Below are positions 44,494 to 55,743 of a DNA stretch of 64,000 bases, in pieces (the stretch's first letter is position 1; every line of letters starts with the position of its first letter). The stretch comes from Puccinellia tenuiflora (taxonomy: Eukaryota; Streptophyta; Magnoliopsida; Poales; Poaceae). The position numbers and the translations under genes were made by a program. The stretch covers positions 194,730 to 258,729 of the forward strand of contig QRDG01000832.1 in NCBI GenBank assembly GCA_012064385.1, read 5' to 3'. Below the pieces are notes generated by a model. That model made no database searches, was not told the DNA's origin, and worked only from the letters and a program-made list of their open reading frames with translations.

Positions 44494-45562
44494 CCTACAG
44501 AAAAACTGCAGAAAAATCAACACGAAAACGAAGATATCTTTATGATTCGAACTCCATTTTCGATGTTCTTGGGCTCGTTGGAATCGCAAAAAAAAGCTCT
44601 AAAAGAATATACAGAGAAACATCATAGTACAACAAGGGAGAATAAAACCAAATGTTGAAAGGTAAAACCTATGTATAAAGATCAACCGGTAAATCCTCCA
44701 ACATAAAGAACCCAACAAGTTTTTCATCCGGACTCCGTTTTCTATGATCTTAGGCTTGTTTTGAAGATAATTACAAGCCCTACAATATCATGCATATACA
44801 CATCATAGTCCATCATGTGAGGAGGAAACCACAAGAAGAGAGTTTGATCTCTCTTAGAAGAGACAAACCGGTAAAACCTCCAACATAAAAAACGCAACAA
44901 GATATTCATGAAATCCGTTTTTGGTGAACTTGGCCTTGTCATGACAAGCACAAAAAGCACCAAGACCACACCACGATAAGAGCCAAATAAGAACCAAAAA
45001 GATGATGCCAAGGATACAAAGGTTTGAGCTCTCTACAAACGATACGATCAAGATACTCGCTCGAGAGCCCCTCTTGATAGTACGGCTATCTCTCATATAA
45101 TCCGGTCTCTCAACTAACATCATGAGACTGGTAAAATAGAAAACCTATCAAGATCATACCTTTGCCTTGCGCATAATTCACTTGAGCTAGATGATGACTA
45201 TCTTTGCCTTCTCAAGTTGGACCACCATTCTTGATTGCGCTTCGCTTGGTGAAGACTCACATGTTGCTCCCCCATACACCAATATGGGAGAATCTCTTAT
45301 TCTCCGGCATATCTTCACACGGCCATTATCTCCAAAAGGATGGCAAGCTTCAAGCATGTGATATCTTCATGTTGATCATCTTGAACTTGCACCACACAAC
45401 CTTACTAGCCTTGATCAACATGTAATCTTCTTCCCTTAGCCTTGACTCCAACATACGCATTGCTTATGGACACACCTTCAAGTATAGCTCAATACAAACA
45501 TTAGTCCATAGAGATTGTCATTAATTATCAAAACCACACATGGGGGCAACCATGCACTTTCA

Positions 45563-45660
45563 ATCTCCCCCATTTTGGTAATTGATGACAATCCTTTTTA
45601 AGAGGGTTTATATAATGAATTAAGACACCTTGCAAGACAAACAAGTAAGGATGCAAGTGC
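45563..45660 (-). other. Polypurine tract and adjoining spacer of the second SIRE-type element
   Basis: ATCTCCCCCATTTT (45563-45576) is the polypurine tract on the minus strand. The interior then runs right, interrupted at 45661 by a solo LTR whose left target duplication is AGTGC (45656-45660). Confidence 0.8.
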
Positions 45661-46142
45661 TGTAGGGTTCATTGCATAGAAAACAAAAAAATTCCTACGA
45701 AACAAGCGGAAGAAACCCAACGGATCTAGATCTATTAGACGAAGGTAGCGAAGTGGAGATCCAATCTCTTACCCTTGAAGATCGAACAAACGCATTTTGT
45801 CGGTGCAGGGGTTGGCTAGTCGATCCCCGCAACTAGACTCATCTAGTCGCGAGGAGATGTATTATCCGATCCGAGATCCAATCCGATGGAGCACCGCATG
45901 AGCAGCACCTCCGCGGTATCCACACGTACAGCTCGATGAAGACTTCCTCTCCTTGATCCCGCAAGCATATAGGAAGTGTCTCGTGAGATCCCAGCAGCAC
46001 GACGGCGTGGTGGTGGATATGGTGGAGAAATTCCTGCAGGGCTTCGCCAAGCGGCTGCAGGAGAGAGGAGGGAGGTGGGAGAGGGAGGCTGGCGGCTAGA
46101 GTTTGCAACAGGGCCACCCTAGGTGTGCCGCACCCCTCCTCC

Positions 46143-46150
46143 TTTTATAG
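46143..46150 (-). promoter_or_regulatory. TATA box of the Angela-type solo LTR
   Basis: The minus strand reads CTATAAAA within CCACCTATAAAAGGAGG, a canonical core, at a position consistent with the U3 end of BARE-like LTRs. Confidence 0.65.
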
Positions 46151-46359
46151 GTGGAGGGGGCAAGGGGTGCGCCCCAAAACCCTTCTAGGGTCGGCGGCCA
46201 AGGGGAGCCTTGCTCCCCAAGGCACCCCTTAGGGTTTGCCCCCCTTTTTCCCTTATTGTGGCCGGATTGGCCCATGTGGGCCTTTGGGTGGTGCGCAGCC
46301 CAAGAGGTTGCAGCTCCCCCTTTGGTCCATTTGGGCCCCCATACATTAGGTGGGTCCCA

Positions 46360-46394
46360 CTTCTAGACTCCTCTAGAACTTTCTAGAACCTTCC
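46360..46394 (-). promoter_or_regulatory. Heat-shock-element-like run of seven pentamers
   Basis: The last 20 bases (46375-46394) read AGAACTTTCTAGAACCTTCC, four contiguous perfect nGAAn/nTTCn units in alternation. Three more units in the same phase precede it: CTTCT (perfect), AGACT and CCTCT (one mismatch each). Plant heat-shock factors bind three or more alternating units. The motif lies in the U3 region upstream of the TATA box. Binding is inferred from the pattern only. Confidence 0.6.
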
Positions 46395-47432
46395 GGTACC
46401 CTATGCAAATAATCCGGAACTTTTCCGATACCTCCGGAAACCACTTTCCTTATATGAATCTTATTCTCCGGACTCCTCCGGAACTCCTCGTGACGTCCGG
46501 GATCCCATCCGAGACTCCGAATCACCATTCGTTCATACCATCAATTATCTCATCGCTAACCCTAGCTACATCGGAGTGTTAAGTGCGTGACCCTACGGGT
46601 TCGAGAACATGTAGACATGATCAGATCAATAATCAATAGCGGGACCGGGATGCCCATATTGACTCCTACATATTCAACAAAGTTCCTTATCAATTGAACC
46701 ACGATGCCGGAGATTCTTAATCCTGTATACGATTCCCTTTGTCTCACCGATATTTAACTTGCCCGAGATTCGATTGTCGATATCTCCATATCTAGTTTCA
46801 TCTCGTTACCTGGCAAGTTCTCTTTACTCGTCCATAATATAGGATCTCCGTGATTAACACTTAATCACATGGTTGCAACCTTTTCTGATGCTATATTACC
46901 GAGAGGGCCCAGAGATATCTTTTCCGTCACAAGGAAAGACAAATCCCAATATTGATTCGTGTCACCCAACAAATACCATCAGGGATACCTGAAAGCCACT
47001 TTTATAATCACCTAGTTACGAAGTGACATTTGATGTCCACAAAGTATTCCTCCGGTAAACGGGAGTGACATAATCTCATGGTCTAAGGAAACTATACTTG
47101 GCATACTAAAAGCGTTGACAATGAAAACTGTGTGACACGATCAATTGCAACTCTTTATTATCGGGTCTTGTCCATCACGTCATTCTCCTAATGACGTGAC
47201 TCCGTTATCAAGTGACTATAACAAGTCCATGGTTAGGAAACTCTAACCATCTCTTGACTAACGAACCAGTCGGGTAGAGGCTTACTAGGGACAACTGGTT
47301 GTTTATATTCCACACATGTATTATGTTTCCGGTTAATACAATTATAGCATGGATAATAAACTATTATCATAAACATGAATATGCTAATAAACCATTTTAT
47401 TATTGCCTCTAGGGCATATTCCCAACAAGTGC

Positions 47433-49425
47433 TTTAAAGGAAAATGCTTAAGAACCAAACAAAAGCATAAAACCAAATTCCCTTAAACCCTCTAAACTTC
47501 TCCCCCATTGGCATCGATTGCCGAAATGTGAAGAAAAATTTAGAAGGCCAGTATAATATGAGTTCCTCCACAAGGTGTGCATTACTCAAGATATGAGTGA
47601 AATCGAATGCACATATCCAATGATGAATAGTTAGAGGAAATCAAACTATATCGAGGATCCAAATATTGCAAATAAGATGAAGTCATTCTAAGCATCTCCA
47701 CAAAGGAGATAGGCAATCAAAAAGATCCAAAACAAGAGTTCTAAATAAAAATGGAGAAGCTCCCCAATGTTCATGCTCTATTGAGGAGTACACAAATATG
47801 GAATCCTCACTCCCCCAAAATCATCTAGAACACACAACAAGTGCAAGGGTGCATAAAGCTAAAGAAAATCATAGCACTTGCACCAAAGATATGGTTGAGC
47901 CATAAGAAGATACCAATTTAAAGATTCAATAATAAGATAGGCTCAACCGAGATACAAAGAAGATCTTTAAAAAGAAGGGATGCTCGCAAGCTCGAGGATA
48001 CCAATTGGAAAATGAAGCCAATTGAAAAAGCCAAAAGCTTGTGAGAGCATCTAGCCAAAAAGAATCAACATACTCACGAAGATAAGCACGAGGTAAAAGA
48101 TCTTCAACAAACACATGAGTGCGCAAAGATACAAATAGAAATAAGATAAGCACTCATGAGAAATTTTCTTTTCAGAGCCACAAAAGAATCAAAGATAATA
48201 TTCAAGGCGACTCAAAAGAAATAGGATACCAATTAAAAAGTGACCTCTCTCATATGCATAGGTTTCTAAGTATACAAATCGTTGATGATATACATCCACA
48301 AAGAAACATGTACATATGAAATGGTTAATGAAGCATGAGAGAGGTATCCAAAAGGAAGTCATAAATACACAAGTAATATTATTGCTTAAAAGCATAGCAC
48401 ATAGCTCAAATTTATCTCATTGTATATAAATGAACTTCAAACACATCAAAGACATCACACATATCACTAAGGAACAAGAGATAGTGGAGATGCTTTGAGA
48501 TAGGAAACAAGTATCACAAAGAAAGAATACCAATTGATGGAAAGGTTTTTGCAATTTCATCAGAAATATCAGCAAGATATACCAAGTGAAGGAAATAAGT
48601 CAAATCCACAACAATTGCACATAAAAGCTTTCATTCCAAGAAGCAACCTACACAAGGTTGAATACTAGAGAGGTATGCATGAGGTAGATACTTGTTACCG
48701 AGATGTCACTGGAGATGATGAAGATGAGAGTTTGCTAAACATCATAGCTTGACTCTTATAATCACATGGTGAGAACACCTTCCTTATGAATGAGACAAGC
48801 CTCCAATGCATCTCCATTGTACCTAAAAACAAAATTAAAGTACAAAATGGTTCCCAAACTCATTGGGTCCCATAGTAGTTAGATACACTACAATACATAG
48901 GACACACTCCACATAAATATGTGCATATAGATATGAAATTGAATTTCATGCACACGTTAGCCGATTTTAGGATTTGGTGGAGTATCCCCTATGTATTGGA
49001 TCAAGAAAGACTAGCATGCCATAAAATATATATACTAGTAAATATGCATGCATAGACTTATGAGAACCAAGAGAGATACAATTTGGACAAAAACACCAAG
49101 TAAACCAAGAGGACACACCAATGTGTGACACGAAAAGGTTGCCCAAATTATATCAAAATCCAGAACACATGATTGAGGACAAATCAAATCAACATATGAT
49201 TGATTCTAAAACACATCAACACATGAAGTGAGATATCAATAGGAATCAAATCAAACACCACATGAGAGATAAGACACCAAATTGAAAATAAGATACCAAC
49301 TAGAAGCAAGGATACCAAAAGAAGGATATTACTAGAAAGATATCAAGTAAAAGAGAAGTCAAGATGCAAGGTATCAACGCTCCCGTAAGAGATAATAATT
49401 GAAACAAATATCTATGGATGAGATA
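47433..49425 (-). other. Post-pol spacer of the second SIRE-type element
   Basis: AT-rich and non-coding, continuing the interior right of the solo LTR. GATACCAA(C/T)-type strings recur many times (about 47910, 47998, 48227, 48529, 49291, 49311), i.e. TTGGTATC in element sense. A second CTTCTCCCCCATTGGCATC tract (47503-47522) is again a purine tract on the minus strand. No gag or pol is found before the next insertion at 49426. Confidence 0.6.
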
Positions 49426-50654
49426 TGTAATAGCCCCATCTTGGTAATGAAAAATACGAAGAATTTTTCCACTTTTGCATTCTTGTTTTGCATCATGGCA
49501 TCTATATGAATTTGCTTCTCTAACAAACCAACATATGCAAGCAATTAAATTGGGGAGGCAAACTTTCCAAGCATCCAAACCAAATACAATTGCTCAACTT
49601 GTCAACCAAATCATTCTTGGACTTCCAAATTGTTTAGGAAGTTCCAAGTTTGCATTTTATCCCCAATTCTCAATTTCCAAATATTTGTCAAATAAGAAAT
49701 GCACATGAGCCTTCAAATTGGCTTAATTCAATTTCCATTTTTTTAAACCAATCTAAACCTTCCAAAAATTCAAACTAAAATCATGGGGAGCTTCAATGTT
49801 ATGGTTAGAGCCTCCATGAATATTTTTAGTATTTTTGGAAAGGGTTAAGTGTTTCAAATAAATACAAATTGGAAATTGTCAAAAATGACTATATTTAAAA
49901 GCTGTGAACAAATGTTTCCCAAAACATTTTATTTTGGACCACCAAATTTTGTGGAGGTTCTAAATGTTAAATGGAGCCTATATGAATTTTTGCACATTTT
50001 ATAAAAATGTTTTATTGCCCCTTTAAATCACTAAAGGCTGCTGAACTTAAAAGAAAAAGGGGAAATTCAAAAACCTGACAGTGGGTCCCCACTGTCAGTC
50101 TCACCTCTCTCCTCCCTCTCCCTCACTGTGGCGCCATGGCACTGGCGCCATGCCCAGTTGCCGGCCGAGCTGCCCCATGTCGCCGTGGCCCGTGGACGAT
50201 TAGGAGAGCCCATGCCACGCACCTGCTCCCCCTCTCTCTCCCTGCCCATTTTCCCCCTTTTTCCCAGATCGAGCTCGACGCTCAGCTCGCCTCCGCGCCC
50301 GACGATGACCGCTGCTGCTAGCCGCCACATCGCCGCCAAGCAGAGCCGTCCCAAGCAAACCGACATCGGCAGAACGCGTCGCCACCTCCTCATCTCCCTC
50401 CTGGTGTGAAGAATCGAGCCGGGGAGGACCGCAGCCGATGGCCGCGTCCTCGCCCTCTCCCCCGCCTCGGCCGTGCTCCGCCGGCCGATTCCGGCATCGC
50501 CGGCCACCCCCTCGCAGCGCCGACCACGCGTACTTGCTCAGGGTGAGCCCCTCCCCCTTTTGGCCCTCTCTCGCATCCCCTCCTTCCCTCCTCGCCGCCG
50601 TTGACCATTCCGGTCGCCGCCAGCGTCACCGCACCGTGCGCCCGGCCTCGGTCC

Positions 50655-50800
50655 CAGCTGGGCCGGCCTGGGCCGGCACTGGGCCGGACGCTTCGGCCAC
50701 CCACCCGGCCTCCTCGCCCGGACTGGGCCGGCCAAAGGCCGGACCTCTCGGGCTGGTGCCCGGCCTGCAGCCCGGCCTAGCCGGCTTGAGGCCGGCCTGC
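50655..50800. repeat. GGCCGG-rich palindromic patch
   Basis: Repeated GGGCCGGCCTGGGCCGG, GGGCCGGCCAAAGGCCGG and CCCGGCCTGCAGCCCGG palindromes within 150 bp, similar in character to the array at 37717-38040 but in a different LTR family. A TATAAATA (50990-50997) inside GGTATAAATAATACC follows about 190 bp on; whether it is a promoter is unknown. Confidence 0.65.
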
Positions 50801-51506
50801 CAGGGAAATTCTTTTCCCTTTTTGAGTTTTGAAAACAAATTTTAAATAATTGATAACTAATTGAGTTTTGATCCAATTTGGACAAATCAAATACCAAAAT
50901 GTTCAGAAAAACAAACCCTATGTGTTAGAAGCATTGTAATGGCCTTTGGAAGTATAATGTTGCTGTTTATTTAAGAATTCCCAAAGTGGTATAAATAATA
51001 CCAAATTGGTAAAAATCATAACTTATAAAATACTTATCCAAAAATTATGAATAAAATATCAATGTGATCAATACTTCAAATGCAATCAAACCATGCTAAT
51101 ATCACATCATTATCACAGATATTTATTGATGTTATTCATAAATTGTTTAAGCGAATTAAATTCAAATAATTATTTAATTTGCTATTTTATTCTTCGGTAC
51201 TCAGAAAATTACAAATAAAGTACCAAAATGATCGGAAGTACAAACCCTGCCCATTCATGGCATGTTCATGCATATTGAGCCACTTCTCTATTAATGTAAT
51301 GATTTATAAATATTGTGGGCACTAAGATAAATATGGGGTTGCTTCCAAATAATTGCACTAATTATTTGGCTCTCCATTTACTTTTGCTATTAAATTTATA
51401 TGATGGTATCCTTGCATCAATTTGACATGTCATCATGTGATTGAGCATTGCACCTTGTGTTCGTGTGATTTATTGGTTCTTTTGTATTATTTTTGGGTAT
51501 CGATAG

Positions 51507-51580
51507 ATTCCGGAGTTGAGGTCACCCCGACCTATCCCGACGAGCCGTACTACACGCCCCGGCAGCAAGGCAAGAGATAA
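51507..51580 (+). other. Acidic/aromatic micro-ORF end in the Gypsy-like LTR
   Basis: After GGTATCGATAG, an acceptor-like site, the frame reads SGVEVTPTYPDEPYYTPRQQ and stops at 51578-51580. The acceptor splits the codon after its first base, the same phase as in the LARD- and Tekay-type LTRs. Confidence 0.4.
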
Positions 51581-52291
51581 CCTAACCTTCTTGGCTTTTA
51601 GCATCCTATTGCTTATAAACTTATTTTATCCACCATAATATTGCATGCGATTCAAATGTCTCTTTTGATCAAGAGGTAAAGTATCCTATGAATGCATGTT
51701 TATCCCCCGAGCCATCACATGCTTTCCCCTCCTATGAACTCTAGGGTTGATGTGTTGGCCGGATACAAATTATAATTGTTGTTTATATGCTTAGCTATGC
51801 TTAGCAATGCTTAGTTGAAATACTAGTTATGTCCGTGGTTAAATTCCATAATTGTTGATGTTGATGGAATGATGCGGGCATGGTGGTTAATGGTGATGCT
51901 TAATTAAAATGCTAAGAATGCTTGGATGAGTTGCCATCGGGGATGGTGTTTTGTCTCATTCTTGCCCCTAGGTGCGAGTTCTTTACCTCTTGAACCAAGC
52001 TGATCGTGCTTCCAACGGTGGGGACATATGGAATTGTAAGCCCCACTTAGCGAAAACCACGTTTCACAAGCGGAACCACAATTTGGAAATCATTACAAGA
52101 ACAAGTACGACACAAAAGGATAAATAAACATAGTTTCAAATACTTTTATTACATCACAGGGGATCATACGTCCCGTATACAGCGGAAGCATAACACTCGT
52201 CTGAGTACAGACTACATCAAAGGCCAGAGGCCGGAAAATAAAAGAGGTGAACCCGCCCACGGTGTCTCAGGCTGCCGCCTAGGATCTCGAT

Positions 52292-52372
52292 CTACTCGTC
52301 GTAGTCAGCGTCGAACTCTACGAAGTAGCCTCCATCTGGATCGTCGAACTCTGTTGTCGCTCCTGCATCGGT
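52292..52372 (-). other. Acidic micro-ORF end in the Tekay-type LTR
   Basis: After CACCGATGCAG, an acceptor-like site, the frame reads ATTEFDDPDGGYFVEFDADY and ends DE-stop (52292-52294). The upstream exon, if any, is not identified; a GTAAG donor-like string lies about 70 bp upstream in element sense. The right LTR (60838-60918) has the same frame unchanged. Confidence 0.45.
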
Positions 52373-54360
52373 GAAAAATACGGGCACCGGACACCCGATG
52401 GTATGAGTACGGGGGTACTCAGCAAGTCTTACGCACAAGGGTAAACGAAAGAACGGTGCACATGCAATTTTGGTAGAAGGATGGCTGTATAGTGGACTTG
52501 CAGTAGCAGCACCTAACATCTACAGAAGACACGCTACAACTTGCGTCTAATTAGAATAAGGGAAGAGAGCGCTTGCGCTACTGGGCTAAACTACTCACCA
52601 AACAATACCCGTCCTGAGACAACTCCATCGTATCATATCCCACGAGGAAGAAGTCCGGACACTCACACGTTGTTCAAGTTTTAGCAAGTTTATTATTCGA
52701 GTATGGCTATTTACTAGTCAATTAGCTATTTAAGATATACGGTGATGTCTATGATCTTTTTAGCCAGCACATTACCCAAGTCGTCCATAACCGCAGACTC
52801 GGCTTTTCGAAAAGATTTAACCCTGCAGGGGTGCCCAAATGTAACCATACACGTTCGATCAACCACACGCCACAAAGGCAAAAGGTATCTCAACACGACC
52901 TTCCCCTTCACTACTACATTGAATAGAGAGCCACCTATCTGAGACTGATCCACGTGGGGAGCCCGGCTGAAACTCCTTTGCGGGCCCAAACGTTGCGTGA
53001 ACGGCTTCGGGAGGATAACACTCATACGATTGCTCCTCCTTCCACATGCGATTAACGCCCATCCCGCAAACCTATATGCGCCCCCATAGTTGTAACCTCT
53101 CATCTTCATCATGCATTGTGCGTATGCTCCAAATGGTAAACTCCCGAACTACTTTGTGGCTCCCTAACCAATATAGCAGATCCGGTACTGAGTTGCGGGG
53201 GGTTCCATAAGTCTTCCCACGTGTGGGTAGGGCGCTCATTCTTGGATAAGCGGAAAAGAACGGTTTTTCCTAGGCGACACTAGCAGAACAAATCACCATA
53301 ACTGGCCTTCCGCCGGTGCCTTGTCATTAATATAATAACAGTGATTCCCACATAGCAAGTCTTCAATTATTAAGATATACCAGCTAAACATGTGATAGAC
53401 CACAATCAACTCCTAAGCATGCTAGTAGAAGTAACTGGATAACAAGCATAGGATATAGGCAGGCATATCAGGAATAATTGGACTTCTATCAGGTTATGCA
53501 ATTCTAATAGGAATCGTAAGACACAACAGAACGGAAGTCCTAAAGCATGCAAGACAAGATTAGGCATCACATGAGAAAGTTGGGGAGGGGCTGCTTGCCT
53601 GTTGGCTCAGTAGCCTGGTACTGGGCTAGATCCTCGGAGGTGTCGGGGTACTCAGCAACATCGTCGTCTACGGTAAACCCAAGACATAACAAAGGCATAA
53701 TCAACACAAATGCATTCAATCAAGCATGATGACATGAAAATTTTAATTATACAGCAATTTAACTGCTAGACATTTTATTAGGCAAATTAAATTAGGGTTT
53801 AGCAATTTAATTTATCAAATATGGCAATTAGGGCATTTAATTAATTCAATTAATGGAATTTCTAATTTACCCGAAAGTTAAATTATTTATTTTATGCATG
53901 AAAATTTAGATTTGAACAGATTGCATTTTTAGCTTTAATTTGATATAAAATTCATAATTTTTGGAATTGTAAAACAAAAGTTATGCATTTTACAAGATTA
54001 ATTAATTAGCAAAAGTTTTATTTATTTTAGCCATTTAAATTTATTCCAAAAATCCAACAAAAATTATATTTGGACAGATAACATTTTTCTGAATTCCAAA
54101 ACATATTTTTATTGCAATTTTGACAATTGATACATGTGGTATTTATTTATTGCAAAAACAGGACAGAAACATTAAGTAAGGGCCTAATTGCAAAAAGATT
54201 CGAAAACTGGGTTTTTCTGGAAAAGTTCCAGATCTGGATCTGAGATCTAGATCTGGGTCTTTTGTCACCGGGTGGAAAACTACACACTGAGGATGACAGG
54301 TGGGACCAGGGGGTCCACTTGTCAGGCCGGAAGAAATAAAAGAAAAAGAGGGGTGGCTTA

Positions 54361-54432
54361 TTCGGCCGAACTAGGAATCGAACTCGGGCCGATCTGAGCG
54401 TGCGATGGGCAAAGACCAATTGGGCTGCTAAG
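54361..54432 (-). other. tRNA-like relic in the left Tekay LTR
   Basis: The minus strand contains GTTCGATTC (54375-54383), an exact Pol III B-box match, about 45 bp after TTAGCAGCCCAATTGG, which resembles an A-box/D-arm. The T-stem does not pair, so this is at best a decayed tRNA-derived sequence. Confidence 0.25.
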
Positions 54433-55150
54433 TGTTTGTGATGTAAAGGTGCTTCGGTGCCATATGTGTTAGATCTACAGCTAACTGAAACTGAAAAACG
54501 ACACTGAACCAAAGATTCAGAGTTTCAGGCAACGGTGGCAGGGAACGACGGCGACGAACAGCGGCCGACGGCGACCAGATTCGGGCGGCGCTGCGACGTG
54601 CGTGTGCTACGTGTGGTGCAGGAGAGTGCAGAGGAGGCCGGAGGCGTGCGTGCTGGGGCGGTGCAGGAGCGGCACGAGCTCGAGTTCGTGCTCGCGTGCT
54701 CGACATGGCGGGAACTGGCGACAGGGGACCGACGACACGCGAAGGCGACCGTCCAGAGCAAGGGGAGAGTGGAGAAAGGCCGGATCGGCGGCGGAATGCT
54801 CACCCTAGGCCGGAGAGGCGTAGATTGGCGACGAGGTGGACGACGGCGGCGTGCTGGCGACGGTGTAGACGAAGCCGGCCCGGGGAAGAGGTAGAAGAGG
54901 AAGAAGACCCTGGTGTTGTCGTTCCCGCGTGCGTCCTGGCTCCTGCTCCGCGCGTGGTCGACGACGAGCTCCGGTACATGCTCCTCCTTCGGCTACCCCA
55001 TGGCGAGGACGATCTTCTCCGGCTGGTTTTGTGGAGGTGCTCTCGGGAGGGTGGAAGGAACCGAGAGGAAGAAAAGGGGAGAGGTGGCGGCGGCGGTAGG
55101 GAAAAGGAGGAGAGGGCTAGGGTTTGGAACGGGGTGAGGCCGGCTGGTTG

Positions 55151-55158
55151 CTTTATAG
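55151..55158 (-). promoter_or_regulatory. TATA box of the left Tekay LTR
   Basis: The minus strand reads CTATAAAG within GGCTATAAAGCAACC. The right LTR has CTATAAAG at 63402-63409. This leaves about 3 kb of transcribed LTR, so the micro-ORFs and stem-loop would lie in the 5' leader RNA. Confidence 0.55.
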
Positions 55159-55706
55159 CCAGAGGAGCGGGGGTGCGTGGCATGGAAGAGGCGACGGCGC
55201 GCTTGCGAGGGTGACAGCGACCGCTGTGTCTCCGTACGTGGGAGACGATGGCTTGCATGCTAACGGGCCAGGGGAAGGTGGGCCGGCCGGGAGAAGAGAA
55301 AGAGAGGGAAAGAAGAGGGGAAGTTGGCATTCGGCCCAGATTCCTGATTTTTTTCAGATTGAGAAATTCCCTTTTAACAGAATTGAGAAGAGGAGTAAAA
55401 TAGATAAAACAAACAATAAAATTTTAGGGTTTGATTTTTCCCCAACATAAAATGTTGGTTATATTGCAAAACCAAAATAACATTTTAATTGTTTGTCCAA
55501 AATAGCTTTTTGGTTGTTAGAATATTTTGTTTTGCAATTTGGAAAATAGTATTGCATGGGATAACACATGACAAAGAAATTCATTTTTATTTGTTTTCCT
55601 TTATTTTTGCAAAACCACAATGCAACCACTAAGATGATGTCATGATGATGCAATAATTGAAAACAAACATGGAAAGGATAGAGGGGATTACTTTTGGGAT
55701 GTTACA

Positions 55707-55721
55707 ATTCGCCCCCCCTCG
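55707..55721 (-). promoter_or_regulatory. Polypurine tract of the Tekay-type element
   Basis: ATTCGCCCCCCCTCG on the plus strand, i.e. CGAGGGGGGGCGAAT in element sense, abuts the left LTR and would prime plus-strand DNA synthesis. Confidence 0.85.
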
Positions 55722-55743
55722 AAGGAATCGCGCCCCGAGATTC

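Larger units (their letters stand above)
43368..45562 (-). repeat. 3' LTR of a second SIRE-type element
   Basis: In element sense it begins TGAAAGTGCATGG (plus-strand end 45562) and ends CCTTGTCCTTTCA (plus-strand start 43368). It is directly preceded, in element sense, by the polypurine tract AAAATGGGGGAGAT (45563-45576). A counterpart of 8270-8480 lies at about 43640-43880, so it is a relative of the (+) element at 7464. It is longer (2195 against 1267 bp). It includes palindromes at 44343, 44366, 44386, 44461 and 44481 and a TATA box at 44299-44306. Confidence 0.85.
45661..47427 (-). mobile_element. Angela/BARE-type Copia solo LTR
   Basis: On the minus strand it starts TGTTGGGAATATGCCCTAGA, the hallmark start of Angela/BARE/WIS LTRs, and ends GAACCCTACA. 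Identical 5-bp duplications AGTGC flank it (45656-45660, 47428-47432), so it is a solo LTR of 1767 bp. A TATA box lies at 46143-46150 (minus). A heat-shock-element run lies at 46360-46394, about 210-245 bp upstream of it in element sense. Confidence 0.9.
49426..52034 (+). repeat. Partial LTR of a further Gypsy-like family
   Basis: It begins TGTAATAGCCCCATCTTGG after AGATA (49421-49425, a possible target site) and runs to 52034, where the Tekay-type element is inserted. The layout resembles the long LTRs of the LARD- and Tekay-type elements: AT-rich start, GC-rich gene-like middle (50060-50820) with GGCCGGCC-type palindromes (50655-50800), an acidic micro-ORF (51507-51580), and ATGCTTAG repeats (51790-51825). 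The far end and interior are not visible, so the family is open. The GC-rich middle gives ORFs on both strands without domains. Confidence 0.55.
52035..55706 (-). repeat. 3' LTR of the Tekay-type element (3672 bp)
   Basis: Plus-strand start TGTAAGCCCCACTTAGCG, end GGGATGTTACA. It contains the micro-ORF (52292-52372), the stem TGAGTAC/GTACTCA (52404-52421), an AT-rich tract (53700-54180), a GC-rich gene-like block (54500-55330) with ORFs on both strands that I reject, and a TATA box (55151-55158). A segment of roughly 0.7 kb (about 54360-55080) has no counterpart in the right LTR. Confidence 0.85.

Noticed and set aside
50067..50897. ORFs up to 146 codons in the Gypsy-like LTR
   Set aside because: Open frames on both strands in GC-rich LTR DNA; no recognisable product.
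54361..54432. Functional tRNA gene
   Set aside because: The B-box matches, but the T-stem and acceptor stem do not pair and it sits in an LTR.
54535..55330. ORFs up to 176 codons in the Tekay LTR
   Set aside because: GC-rich LTR segment with open frames on both strands; no domain, and the segment is missing from the other LTR.
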